Source: Pseudaminobacter soli (ex Zhang et al. 2022)
Lineage (GTDB): Bacteria > Pseudomonadota > Alphaproteobacteria > Rhizobiales > Rhizobiaceae
DNA: 64,000 nucleotides
Assembly: GCF_014595955.1 (NCBI RefSeq)
Contig: NZ_JABVCF010000006.1
Coordinates: 124,001 to 188,000, forward strand
Direction: 5' to 3'
Part shown: piece after piece, positions 1-8,089 of the stretch
Position numbering within the stretch: the first letter of the stretch is position 1
Layout of the letters: the number at the start of each line of letters is the position of its first letter
Notes under the pieces: generated by a model
The model's input: only the letters and a program-made list of their open reading frames with translations
The model's database searches: none
Told to the model about the DNA's origin: nothing
Made by a program: the position numbers and the translations under genes

Positions 1-39
1 TGTGTTGTGGCCAGCGAAAGATCGAAACAGGAGGATGCC

Positions 40-1206
40 ATGGCGGGGCCACTTGAGGGCATTCTTGTCGTGGCGCTCGAGCAGGCGGTGGCCGCACCGT
101 TTGCAAGTTCGCGCCTGGCTGATGCGGGCGCCCGCGTCATCAAGCTCGAGCGCAGCGAAGGCGACTTCGCACGCGGCTATGATGGATTCGTCCACGGCCA
201 GTCGAGCTATTTCGTCTGGAACAACCGCGGCAAGGAATCCTGCACCGTCGACCTGAAGAAGCCGGACGACCTGGCCCTCGTCGAGCGCATGCTCGAACGC
301 GCCGACGTGTTCATCCAGAACCTCGCGGCCGGCGCGACGCACCGCCTCGGAATAGGCAGCGCCGACCTGCGCCGCCGCTTCCCCCGCCTCATCGTCTGCG
401 ACATCGTCGGCTTCGCTTCAGGCACCCCGGACCACGACCGCAAGGCCTACGACCTGCTTATCCAGGCGGAGGCGGGACTGGCCGCCGTCACCGGTTCCGT
501 CGCCTCCGGGGCAACCCGCGTCGGCATCTCGATCAGCGACATCTCCACCGGCCAGGCGGCCTATGCTGCAATCCTCCAGGCGCTCTACAGCCGCGAGCAC
601 AGCGTCGCCGGCAGCCATATTGAGCTATCGCTCTTCGACACCATCGCCGAGTACATGAACGTGCCGTATCTGGCGCGTCAGTACGGCGGCAGCGAGCCGC
701 CGCGGCTTGGGCTCGCGCATCCGTCGATTGCTCCCTACGGCGTGTTCAGGGCGCGGGACGGAGAGATCCTGATCTCGATTCAGAACGAGCGGGAGTGGGC
801 AACCTTTTGCGAAGGCGTCCTCGGCGATCCCGCGCTGTCGACGGACGCGCGCTTCGCGACGAACAAGGAGCGCTGCGCCAACCGCACAGCCCTGGACGAC
901 AAGGTGCAGCAGATCGTCGGCCCCCAGTCGGTCGCCGATCTGGTCGACCGGCTCGACCGGCTGCGCATCGCCTATGGCCGCGTGTCGACCATGGCCCAGC
1001 TTGCCGCTCACCGCAGCGTGGCGAAAGTTCCGGTCGAGACCCCGGCTGGTTCAGCCGACCTGATCGCACCGCCAACCATCGTCGACGGCCGACGCCCGAC
1101 GCTCGGTCGCGTGCCCGCTCTAGGCGAGCACGATGCGGCCATCCGCGCGGAGTTTGCGCCGGTTGCGGTTTCGGGCCAAGCTCACGGAGAGGCGAACGCA
1201 ACATGA
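40..1206 (+). CDS. CoA-transferase family III (CaiB/BaiF type)
   Basis: Predicted class III CoA-transferase, 388 residues, moving CoA between acyl-CoA and a carboxylic acid in the cytoplasm. The N-terminus (GPLEGILVVALEQAVAAPFA) and the segment KAYDLLIQAEAGL match the family; the aspartate of that segment (about residue 138) aligns with the catalytic Asp that forms the acyl-aspartate anhydride. The ATG at 40 is chosen because AGGAGG lies at 29-34 with 5 nt spacing; a GTG at 7 would also be in frame but lacks such a site. The stop overlaps the start of the MmgE/PrpD gene (ATGA), and an acyl-CoA dehydrogenase follows, so the three genes form one operon for activation and oxidation of an organic acid. 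The substrate cannot be read from sequence. The operon may begin left of the window. Confidence 0.93.
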   Translation: MAGPLEGILVVALEQAVAAPFASSRLADAGARVIKLERSEGDFARGYDGFVHGQSSYFVWNNRGKESCTVDLKKPDDLALVERMLERADVFIQNLAAGATHRLGIGSADLRRRFPRLIVCDIVGFASGTPDHDRKAYDLLIQAEAGLAAVTGSVASGATRVGISISDISTGQAAYAAILQALYSREHSVAGSHIELSLFDTIAEYMNVPYLARQYGGSEPPRLGLAHPSIAPYGVFRARDGEILISIQNEREWATFCEGVLGDPALSTDARFATNKERCANRTALDDKVQQIVGPQSVADLVDRLDRLRIAYGRVSTMAQLAAHRSVAKVPVETPAGSADLIAPPTIVDGRRPTLGRVPALGEHDAAIRAEFAPVAVSGQAHGEANAT

Positions 1207-2534
1207 GCCTCACAAGCGAACTGGTCTCCCTCATCCGCAACAAGCCGGTCGGGCAATCGGACCTCGAGGCGGCGGCGCTCTTCGTTCTCGACACGCTGGC
1301 CTGCGCTCTTGGCGGGCTCGACACCGGACCGGCACGCATGCTGCGCGCGGTAGCGCCACCGGAAACCGGCGACGTCGCCCGGCGCGCCTTCTATCTCGGC
1401 GGACTGTCGCACATCCTTGAAATGGACGATCTGCACCGAGATTCCGTCACCCATCCGGGGTGCGTGGTCATTCCCGCGGCCTGGGCCATCACGGACGACC
1501 GAAATCTCGGCGGCGTCGCCTTCCTCAAGGCCGTGCTTGCCGGCTACGAGGCGTGCTGCCGTGTCGGCATGTCGGTCGGCAAGGCGCACTACCGCGTCTG
1601 GCACAACACCTCCACCTGCGGCCCGTTCGGCTCGGCGATGGCGGTGGCCGACCTGATCGGCCTGTCGCATGAGCGGGCGGTCTGGGCGCTCGGCAATGCG
1701 GGCACCCAGTCGTCCGGCCTGTGGCAATTCCTGGAAAGCGGCTCGATGTCGAAACACCTGCACACGGCGCGCGGTGCCGAATCCGGGGTGCTCGCAGCCC
1801 TCCTCGCCGCGGAGGGATTCACCGGCGCCCCCGACATCCTCGAAGGCGCGAAGGGTTTCTATGCCGGGCTCTGCCCCGACCCCCTGCCGGACGCGATCAC
1901 AGCCGATCCGGATCGGCCGTGGGAACTCACCAAGACGTCCATCAAGCCGTGGCCGTGCTGCCGCCACACCCACCCGACGATCGATGCCGCCATCGAGTTG
2001 CATGGCAGGCTCGGCAGAGCCGAGATCGTCAGCGTGACTGTCGGCGCCTACCAAGCCGCGCTCGACGTCTGCGACCGGCCGGCCCCTCAGGATCCATACA
2101 GCGCCAAGTTTTCGCTGCAGCACTGTGTTGCGATCGCGCTAGCCGACGGCCGCGTCGACCAGACAAGCTTCGACGCAACGGCGCGTGCCCGCATGGCCCC
2201 CGAACGTCGCAAGGTCACGGTGCTGCGCTCGCTGGCAGTTGACGGCGCCTATCCGCGCTCCTGGGGCACGGACGTTCGCGTCGAGACTGCAAACGGCCGC
2301 GTCCTGGAGGCAGCCCGGAAGGAAGCGAAGGGCGATCCCGAGAACCCGGTGACCGCGAGCGAGCTCTCCGCAAAGGCCAGGATGCTGCTTGCCGGCAGCG
2401 GCATGCCGAGCGCCGAGGCGGACCGGCTCGTCGCCGTCGTTCTCGATCTCCCGGGTGATCGGCCGGTCAGGAGCCTCGGCCTGTTCCCCGCCGCGCCGCA
2501 CGGTGAACCACCCCTCCGCGCCAGGAGCGCCTGA
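1203..2534 (+). CDS. MmgE/PrpD family protein
   Basis: 443-residue member of the MmgE/PrpD family, whose known members include 2-methylcitrate dehydratase, aconitate decarboxylase and iminodisuccinate epimerase. The all-helical N-terminal domain is recognisable in VLDTLACALGG and in HILEMDDLHRDSVTHPGCVVIPAA; the segment IKPWPCCRHTHPTIDAAIEL marks the transition toward the C-terminal domain. ATG at 1203 overlaps the preceding CoA-transferase stop by 4 nt, so translation is probably coupled. The family uses no metal or cofactor, and many members remain unassigned. Sitting between a CoA-transferase and an acyl-CoA dehydrogenase it more likely dehydrates, isomerises or decarboxylates a dicarboxylic or hydroxy acid than acts in a methylcitrate cycle, since prpB and prpC are absent here. 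The specific reaction is not known. Confidence 0.92.
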   Translation: MSLTSELVSLIRNKPVGQSDLEAAALFVLDTLACALGGLDTGPARMLRAVAPPETGDVARRAFYLGGLSHILEMDDLHRDSVTHPGCVVIPAAWAITDDRNLGGVAFLKAVLAGYEACCRVGMSVGKAHYRVWHNTSTCGPFGSAMAVADLIGLSHERAVWALGNAGTQSSGLWQFLESGSMSKHLHTARGAESGVLAALLAAEGFTGAPDILEGAKGFYAGLCPDPLPDAITADPDRPWELTKTSIKPWPCCRHTHPTIDAAIELHGRLGRAEIVSVTVGAYQAALDVCDRPAPQDPYSAKFSLQHCVAIALADGRVDQTSFDATARARMAPERRKVTVLRSLAVDGAYPRSWGTDVRVETANGRVLEAARKEAKGDPENPVTASELSAKARMLLAGSGMPSAEADRLVAVVLDLPGDRPVRSLGLFPAAPHGEPPLRARSA

Positions 2535-2535
2535 G

Positions 2536-3693
2536 ATGTTCGAACCGCAAGATCACGTCGAGATCCGCGAGGCGGTGCGCAAGCTCTGCGAGCGCTTCCC
2601 CGGCGAGTACTGGCGCACGCTCGATGCCGAGCGCGAGTATCCGGAGGAGTTCGTGCGGGCGCTGACAGAGGCCGGCTATCTCGCGACCCTCATCCCGGAG
2701 GACTACGGCGGCGCCGGGCTCACCCTGTCGGCTGCCGCGGCCGTACTCGAGGAGATCCAGCGTGCCGGCTGCAACGGCGCCGCCTGCCACGCGCAGATGT
2801 ATGTCATGGGCACGGTGCTGCGTCACGGCAATGACGCGCAGAAGCAGAAATACCTGCCTGCCGTCGCCTCGGGCGAACTGCGCCTGCAGGCCTTCGGCGT
2901 CACCGAGCCGACGAGCGGCACCGATACGACGTCGCTGCGCACCTTCGCGCGCCGCGAGGGCGACCATTACGTCGTCAACGGGCAAAAGATCTGGACAAGC
3001 CGAGCCGAATATTCGGATCTCATGCTGCTCTTGGCGCGCACCACGCCTCGCGACCAGCTCACAAAGCGCACCGACGGTCTCTCCGTCTTCATTCTCGACA
3101 TGCGCGAGGCGCTCGGCAACGGGCTCACCATCCGGCCGATCCGCACGATGATGAACCACTCCACCACGGAGGTGTTCTTCGACAATGTGCGCGTTCCGGC
3201 CGAAAACTTGGTCGGCGAGGAAGGCAAGGGTTTTCGCTACATCCTGTCGGGCATGAACGCGGAGCGCATCCTGATCGCCGCGGAATGCATCGGCGACGCC
3301 AAATGGCTGATCGAGAAGTCCGCGACCTACGCCAAGCAGCGCAACGTGTTCGGACGTCCGATCGGTGCCAACCAGGGTATCCAGTTCCCGATCGCGCGCG
3401 CCTACGCCAACATGCGCGCGGCCGAACTGATGGTGAAGGAGGCGGCGCGGCGCTACGAGGCGGGCGAGGACTGCGGCGCCGAGGCCAACATGGCCAAGAT
3501 GCTCGCCGCGGACGCCTCGAACGAGGCCGCCAACGCAGCTATCCAGACCCATGGCGGCTTCGGCTTCGCGGAGGAGTACGACGTCGAGCGCAAGTTCCGC
3601 GAGACGCGCCTCTACCAGGTGGCGCCGATCTCGACCAACCTGATCCTGTCCTACCTGTCCGAGCACGTGCTCGGCATGCCGCGTTCCTATTAG
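2536..3693 (+). CDS. Acyl-CoA dehydrogenase family protein
   Basis: 385-residue flavoprotein of the acyl-CoA dehydrogenase superfamily. The helical N-terminal domain is at about residues 1-115, the flavin-facing beta domain at about 116-210 (AFGVTEPTSGTDTTSLRT and GQKIWTSRAEYSDLMLLLAR), and the C-terminal helical domain carries the arginine-rich substrate and FAD segment KQRNVFGRPIGANQGIQF and the signature IQTHGGFGFAEEYDVERKFR. The start at 2536 is 1 nt past the preceding stop, so this is the third gene of the operon. Odd point: where many members have a YEGT motif carrying the catalytic glutamate, this protein reads RLYQVAPIST, so the base must come from elsewhere or the reaction differs. 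Electrons would normally go to ETF, which is not in this window. Confidence 0.93.
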   Translation: MFEPQDHVEIREAVRKLCERFPGEYWRTLDAEREYPEEFVRALTEAGYLATLIPEDYGGAGLTLSAAAAVLEEIQRAGCNGAACHAQMYVMGTVLRHGNDAQKQKYLPAVASGELRLQAFGVTEPTSGTDTTSLRTFARREGDHYVVNGQKIWTSRAEYSDLMLLLARTTPRDQLTKRTDGLSVFILDMREALGNGLTIRPIRTMMNHSTTEVFFDNVRVPAENLVGEEGKGFRYILSGMNAERILIAAECIGDAKWLIEKSATYAKQRNVFGRPIGANQGIQFPIARAYANMRAAELMVKEAARRYEAGEDCGAEANMAKMLAADASNEAANAAIQTHGGFGFAEEYDVERKFRETRLYQVAPISTNLILSYLSEHVLGMPRSY

Positions 3694-3787
3694 GCGGACC
3701 GCATTGGAACACGGCAACGACCTGGGTTTCGCGAACTGATCGGTCGCAGGAGCGAGAGCGGGGATATTGTCACACCCCCGCCTACTC

Positions 3788-3809
3788 GCCGAGCCCTCCC
3801 CGCCTCGGC
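3788..3809. terminator. Hairpin between convergent genes
   Basis: GCCGAG at 3788-3793 and CTCGGC at 3804-3809 can pair into a 6-bp stem with a 10-nt loop, between the acyl-CoA dehydrogenase stop and the converging oxidoreductase stop. There is no T-run on either side, so intrinsic termination is only a possibility. Confidence 0.25.
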
Positions 3810-3811
3810 AC

Positions 3812-5323
3812 TCACGCAACGAGGACGAGTGAACCGGTGCTTCGGCGGGATTCCAGATCGCGATGGGCGTCGGCGGCCTGCGCAAGCGGATAGCGACGCG
3901 GCGCATCGATCCGCACCACGCCCTGCCTTAGTGCCGTGAAGAAGCGGTTCATCTGAAGCGCAAGCTTGTCCGGCGTATCTGTGTAGTGGCCGTAGTTGGG
4001 GCGGGAGACCGTGATCGATTTTGACGAGAAGCGGCCGATGTCCCAGTTGCCGACCGGGCCGGACGCCTGGCCGAAACTGACGAGATGGCCGCGCACCCCG
4101 AGCGCGGCGAGCGAGCCGGCGAAGGTGTCGCTGCCGACCGCGTCATAGACGACGTCCGCGCCCCGTCCGCCGGTGATCTCCATCACCGCGTCGGCAAAAA
4201 TCTCGCGGGAATAGACTACGACATGATGGGCGCCGAGGCGCTCTGCGAGACGCGCCTTATCGTCGCTGGAGACGGTCGCGATCACGGTCGCGCCGAGATG
4301 GCGTGCCCATTGCACCAGGATCTGGCCGATGCCGCCGGCCGCAGCGTGGACGAGGACTGTGCTTCCGGGCCTCACCGCATGGACGTCGTGAAGCAGGAAG
4401 CTCGCCGCGACGCCCTTGAGCAGCGCGCCTGCAGCGGTCTCGTCGGAGATGTCGTCGGGAAGGCGCACCAGCAGTTCCGGCGACATGTTGCGGCGCTCGC
4501 TATAGGCCCCAACCGGCGGGCAGGCATAGCCGACGCGTTCGCCCACCCTGAAGCCGGAGACACCCGGGCCTATGGCCTCTATGACGCCAGCCGCCTCCAT
4601 GCCCGGCACGCCCGGCGGCGTGAGCAGGTCAAAATAGCCTGTGCGGCAATAGACGTCGATGAAGTTGACGCCGATAATCGTATGGCGGATGCGCAGCTCG
4701 CCGTAGCCGGGCTCAGGCAGCCCAATCTCGCGAAACTCCATCACCTCAGGCCCGCCATGGCGCGCTACCACGATGGCGCGGGTGTGATCTGAGCCGGTGG
4801 CGGAGATCGGTTCGAGCGGCCTTGATGCCGGCCGTGTTTCGATTGGAGTTGCGATCGGCCTTGCGGCGACCGGAGTCCGCGCCTGCCCTGCGGACAACAG
4901 TTTTCGAATGGCGGCGAAGCCGGCGCGATAGATATCCTCCGTCACCAGCCTAGTCAGTTCCTCGCGCCGGTTGGCAGGCGGCTGGAATTCCGAGCGCCAT
5001 TCCCAGAAGGTTCGATTGCCGTCCGTTACCGGCTTCAGCCGGATCGATGCGACATAGCCCATCAGCGGCAGCGGCGCTTCGAGCAGGCAATAGGTCAGCC
5101 GAAAATCCGTGTCGGAGAGCGATAGAAGCTGCTCGCGCAACTCGCCTCCGTCCGCGAGACGAAAGCGCCGGACCGAACCGATAGCGTCCACAGGCTCGCC
5201 ATTCTCGATGGCGCTTGAGGCAATAGCCGGATGCCAGCGGTCGTGCCCGTTGAAATCGCGCAGGACGCGCCAGACCTCGTCGATCGGCGCGTCGATGATC
5301 GTGCTCTGGCAGACCTTGACCAT
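3812..5323 (-). CDS. SRPBCC domain fused to zinc-independent quinone oxidoreductase
   Basis: 503-residue two-domain protein. Residues 1-145 are an SRPBCC (START/Bet v1-like) lipophilic-ligand domain (STIIDAPIDEVWRVLRDFNG, then WHPAI). A Pro/Ala/Arg-rich linker covers about 150-180. Residues about 182-503 are an MDR-superfamily quinone/zeta-crystallin-type oxidoreductase: NFIDVYCRTGYF, GMEAAGVIEAIGPGVSGF and the NADPH-binding VHAAAGGIGQILVQWAR. The catalytic-zinc cysteine pattern is absent, as expected for QOR. The reading frame is continuous, so the fusion is not a frameshift artefact. The gene directly upstream (12 nt gap) is a stand-alone SRPBCC protein resembling the N-terminal domain here. 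The fusion suggests a hydrophobic enone or aromatic substrate held by the SRPBCC pocket and reduced by the QOR part; this is inference. Confidence 0.9.
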   Translation of the reverse strand: MVKVCQSTIIDAPIDEVWRVLRDFNGHDRWHPAIASSAIENGEPVDAIGSVRRFRLADGGELREQLLSLSDTDFRLTYCLLEAPLPLMGYVASIRLKPVTDGNRTFWEWRSEFQPPANRREELTRLVTEDIYRAGFAAIRKLLSAGQARTPVAARPIATPIETRPASRPLEPISATGSDHTRAIVVARHGGPEVMEFREIGLPEPGYGELRIRHTIIGVNFIDVYCRTGYFDLLTPPGVPGMEAAGVIEAIGPGVSGFRVGERVGYACPPVGAYSERRNMSPELLVRLPDDISDETAAGALLKGVAASFLLHDVHAVRPGSTVLVHAAAGGIGQILVQWARHLGATVIATVSSDDKARLAERLGAHHVVVYSREIFADAVMEITGGRGADVVYDAVGSDTFAGSLAALGVRGHLVSFGQASGPVGNWDIGRFSSKSITVSRPNYGHYTDTPDKLALQMNRFFTALRQGVVRIDAPRRYPLAQAADAHRDLESRRSTGSLVLVA

Positions 5324-5335
5324 CCGTGGCAGACG

Positions 5336-5773
5336 TCAGCGCGCAAAGCGCTGTTTTAGCGCGCTGAACGCGGCCTGGAACACGCCGGACCCGATCTGCT
5401 GGACGAGGGCGGCCTCGCGCTCCGGCGCGCAGTCGAACTCAGCCTCCCATTCGCAGAAGGTGGAATTGCCGTCGGTGACGGGGGTCAGCGACAGCGTGGC
5501 GACATAGTTCTCTACCGCCATCGGACTTTCGAGGATCGAATAAGTGCAGGAAAGGTCGTAATCCGAGAGCGCCAGCAGCCGCTCACGAATGCGCCCGCCG
5601 TCCTTTAGCCGAAAGTTGCGGATGCAGCCGATCTGGTCGGGGCGTGCGTTCTGCTCGATCCGACTTTCCGCAACGAACGGCGCCCAGTTCGGCAGGCCGT
5701 CAAAATTGCGGACGAGTTTCCAGACCTCCGCCGCGGGCGCGTTGACCACCGTCGAAACATAGACTTTCGGCAT
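5336..5773 (-). CDS. SRPBCC family protein (polyketide cyclase/dehydrase-like)
   Basis: 145-residue single SRPBCC domain. The order of motifs STVVNAPAAEVWKLVRNFDG, WAPFV, GCIRNFRLKDGGRIRERLLALSD, YSILESPMAVENYVATLSL and FCEWEAEFD is the same as in the N-terminal domain of the downstream fusion protein, so the two are paralogous. No signal peptide. It lies 12 nt upstream of the fusion gene and is read first, so the two are co-transcribed. Family members bind lipophilic ligands and some are cyclases or aromatases; with no polyketide genes adjacent, a ligand-binding or detoxification role beside the QOR domain is more likely. The product cannot be named more exactly. Confidence 0.88.
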   Translation of the reverse strand: MPKVYVSTVVNAPAAEVWKLVRNFDGLPNWAPFVAESRIEQNARPDQIGCIRNFRLKDGGRIRERLLALSDYDLSCTYSILESPMAVENYVATLSLTPVTDGNSTFCEWEAEFDCAPEREAALVQQIGSGVFQAAFSALKQRFAR

Positions 5774-5803
5774 CGGACTATTCCGTCATCCCCGCGCGCC
5801 GCA

Positions 5804-7999
5804 TCAACGATCGCGATCGCGATCGTCGTCGTTTTCATCCTTGCCGTTCTTGGACTTGCCCTTCTTGTCGCGGGTCAGGCTGGAGATGTCCTTGGCGTCG
5901 CGCAGCACATCGGTCATGCGGCCGAGCGACCCGCCCTCGATGCCGATCTCCTTCATGAGGTTGTCGATCATCGGCGCCTGCACGCGGTAGCGCAGGGCGG
6001 AGTCGATCACCTCGTCGGTGACGTTGCGGTTGCCGCCCGAGCCGCCATTCACGCCGTCGACATGCAGGATCTTGATGCCATCGATCTTCTCCATCGGCTT
6101 GACGCTTTCGCGCACGATGCCTTCGAGACGCTCCAGGAGCTTGCCGCGCAGGCGGCCGGCGCGCGCCTCGTCCGACAGCAGGTTCTCCGCCTCGTTAAGC
6201 AGGCGATTGCCGGCGGCATCGACCTCGTAGCGCTGGGCGGCAGCGAGGGCCTGGATCTTCTCGGCCTCGGCAGCGGCGGTGGCCGCGATCTTCTGCGCCT
6301 CGGCAAGGCTCTGGGCGGCCCGCATCTCGGCTTCGGCCGCAGCCGTCACCCGAAGCGCCTCGCGCTCGGCCTCGCGCGCAGCGGCGATCAGGTCGGTCAG
6401 CTTGCGACGCTCGGCGATCTCCCTCTCGCGAGCGGTCAAAGCCTGCTCCTCGGCCTGGATGGCCTTGGCGCGCACGGCCTCAGCAGTGGCGATTGCCGCC
6501 GAGCGCTCCTGCGTCTTCTTGGCGATGTCGATGGCCTTCTGGATCTCGGCGATCTCCACCTTCTGGTCGCGATCGACGGCAAGCTGGCGCAGGTCGCGCT
6601 CCTTGACGAGCTTGGCCTCCTCGATGCCGCGCTCGGTGGCGATGCGGGCCCGCTCCACCTCCTCGGCAGCCGCGATTTCGGCCTCCTCGAAGGCCTGGCG
6701 CTTGGCGATCTGCAGCGCTTCGCGGTGCCGCTCGCGTTCGAGCCTGAGCTGGTCGAGAGCGCGTTCCTGGGCGATCCGCTCGGCTTCGGTCTGTTGGTTG
6801 GCGACGATCTCGCCGCGGCGCTTCTCTGCCTCAGCTTTGGTCACGTCGAGTGCCTTCTCGGCAAGCGCGATCTGGCGTTCCAGCTCGACCAGCTCCAGCG
6901 CCTTCTTGCGTTCGATCTCGAGCTGGCTCTGGGCGCGCTCGCGCTCGATGCGGGCCGTTTCGAGCGACAGCTCCAGCGCGATCTGCTCGCGCTCGGTCAT
7001 CTCGCGCATCTTGAGCTCGGCTTCGTCCAAAGCGCGTCGGCGCGCGATCTCGCGGCGCTGGGTCTCTTCTTCGCTGCGTATGCGCTCTTCGGTGATGCTT
7101 CGCTCCTGCGCAAGGCGCGACTTCTCCACCGCCTCGCGCGCCAGAAGCTGCGCCTGCTCGGCCTCCTGGTCGCGCACCGCTCGCTCGCGGGCCATCTCGG
7201 CGCGCTGCGCGGCGCGGCGGATCTCCACCTCTCGCTCCTGCTCCAGCCGCGCATATTCGGTCTCGCGATCGATCTCCAGAACCTTGCGCTGCGTGTCGAG
7301 GTTCTGGTTGCGGATGTCGACCAGCGTGCGCTGCTCGATCTCGTTGCGCATGCGGCGCCGCGTCTCGATGGATTCGATCAGCTGCGTCAGGCCCTCGGCG
7401 TCGAAGGCATTCGAGGGGTCGAAGAATTCGAGGCTGGTCTGGTCGAGATCGACGATGGCCACGCTTTCCAGTTCCAGGCCATTCGCCGCCAGCGACTCGG
7501 CTGCCATTTCCCGCACCTTGGAAGCATAGTCACGGCGCAACTCGTGCATCTCTTCGAGCGTCATCTGGGCAGCAACCGTGCGCATGGCGGCGGCGAACTT
7601 GCCTTCCAGAAGCTCTCTCAGGCCGCCCTCCTGCATGGTGCGCCGGCCGAGCGTCTGGGCGGCAGCCGCGACTAGGCCGCGGCTGGCGCCGACGCGCACG
7701 AAGAACTCGGCGATCAGGTCGACGCGCATGCGGTTCTTGGTGATCAGCGCGCCCTCGTTCTCGCGCCGCACCTCGATGCGCATGACGTTCATGTTCACTG
7801 GGGTGATCTCGTGCAGCACCGGGATGACGAAGGCGCCGCCATTCACCACCACCTTCTCGCCGAGGAAGCCGGTGCGCACGAAAGCCGTCTCCTTGGTCGA
7901 GCGCCGGTAGAGCCATCTCAGAATGTAGACGGCCACCACGACGGCGATGACGAAAATGATCAGCCACACCAGCAAAGTGCCAAAGGTCTGCGCGGCCAT
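5804..7999 (-). CDS. Flotillin-like SPFH-domain membrane protein (YqiK type)
   Basis: 731-residue flotillin-family protein. One N-terminal membrane segment (LLVWLIIFVIAVVVAVYIL, about residues 8-27) is followed by an SPFH/band 7 domain (about 35-215; VRTGFLGEKVVVNGGAFVIP, VNMNVMRIEVRRENEGALIT). A very long Arg/Glu/Ala-rich coiled coil covers about 230-590, with the flotillin C-terminal domain after it, ending in a charged Lys/Asp/Arg tail. Flotillins assemble into oligomeric membrane microdomain scaffolds. GGGGAGGAG just upstream of the ATG supports this start. A short NfeD-type partner, common beside such genes, is not seen here. It points the same way as the SRPBCC genes, with 30 nt between, but a functional link is unproven. 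Confidence 0.92.
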   Translation of the reverse strand: MAAQTFGTLLVWLIIFVIAVVVAVYILRWLYRRSTKETAFVRTGFLGEKVVVNGGAFVIPVLHEITPVNMNVMRIEVRRENEGALITKNRMRVDLIAEFFVRVGASRGLVAAAAQTLGRRTMQEGGLRELLEGKFAAAMRTVAAQMTLEEMHELRRDYASKVREMAAESLAANGLELESVAIVDLDQTSLEFFDPSNAFDAEGLTQLIESIETRRRMRNEIEQRTLVDIRNQNLDTQRKVLEIDRETEYARLEQEREVEIRRAAQRAEMARERAVRDQEAEQAQLLAREAVEKSRLAQERSITEERIRSEEETQRREIARRRALDEAELKMREMTEREQIALELSLETARIERERAQSQLEIERKKALELVELERQIALAEKALDVTKAEAEKRRGEIVANQQTEAERIAQERALDQLRLERERHREALQIAKRQAFEEAEIAAAEEVERARIATERGIEEAKLVKERDLRQLAVDRDQKVEIAEIQKAIDIAKKTQERSAAIATAEAVRAKAIQAEEQALTAREREIAERRKLTDLIAAAREAEREALRVTAAAEAEMRAAQSLAEAQKIAATAAAEAEKIQALAAAQRYEVDAAGNRLLNEAENLLSDEARAGRLRGKLLERLEGIVRESVKPMEKIDGIKILHVDGVNGGSGGNRNVTDEVIDSALRYRVQAPMIDNLMKEIGIEGGSLGRMTDVLRDAKDISSLTRDKKGKSKNGKDENDDDRDRDR

Positions 8000-8089
8000 G
8001 TCCTCTCCTCCCCGGATAGTCTGCGGTCAGCCGAAGGCGACCGACTTCTAATTCTTCGTCTGCCCGGTCCGGGCCTGTTCCCTGGGCAT

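Noticed and set aside
6062-7675. Long open frame opposite the flotillin-like gene, rich in Leu/Ala/Gly
   Set aside because: It mirrors the Glu/Arg/Ala-rich coiled coil on the other strand; such GC-rich repeats keep several frames open. No family motifs.
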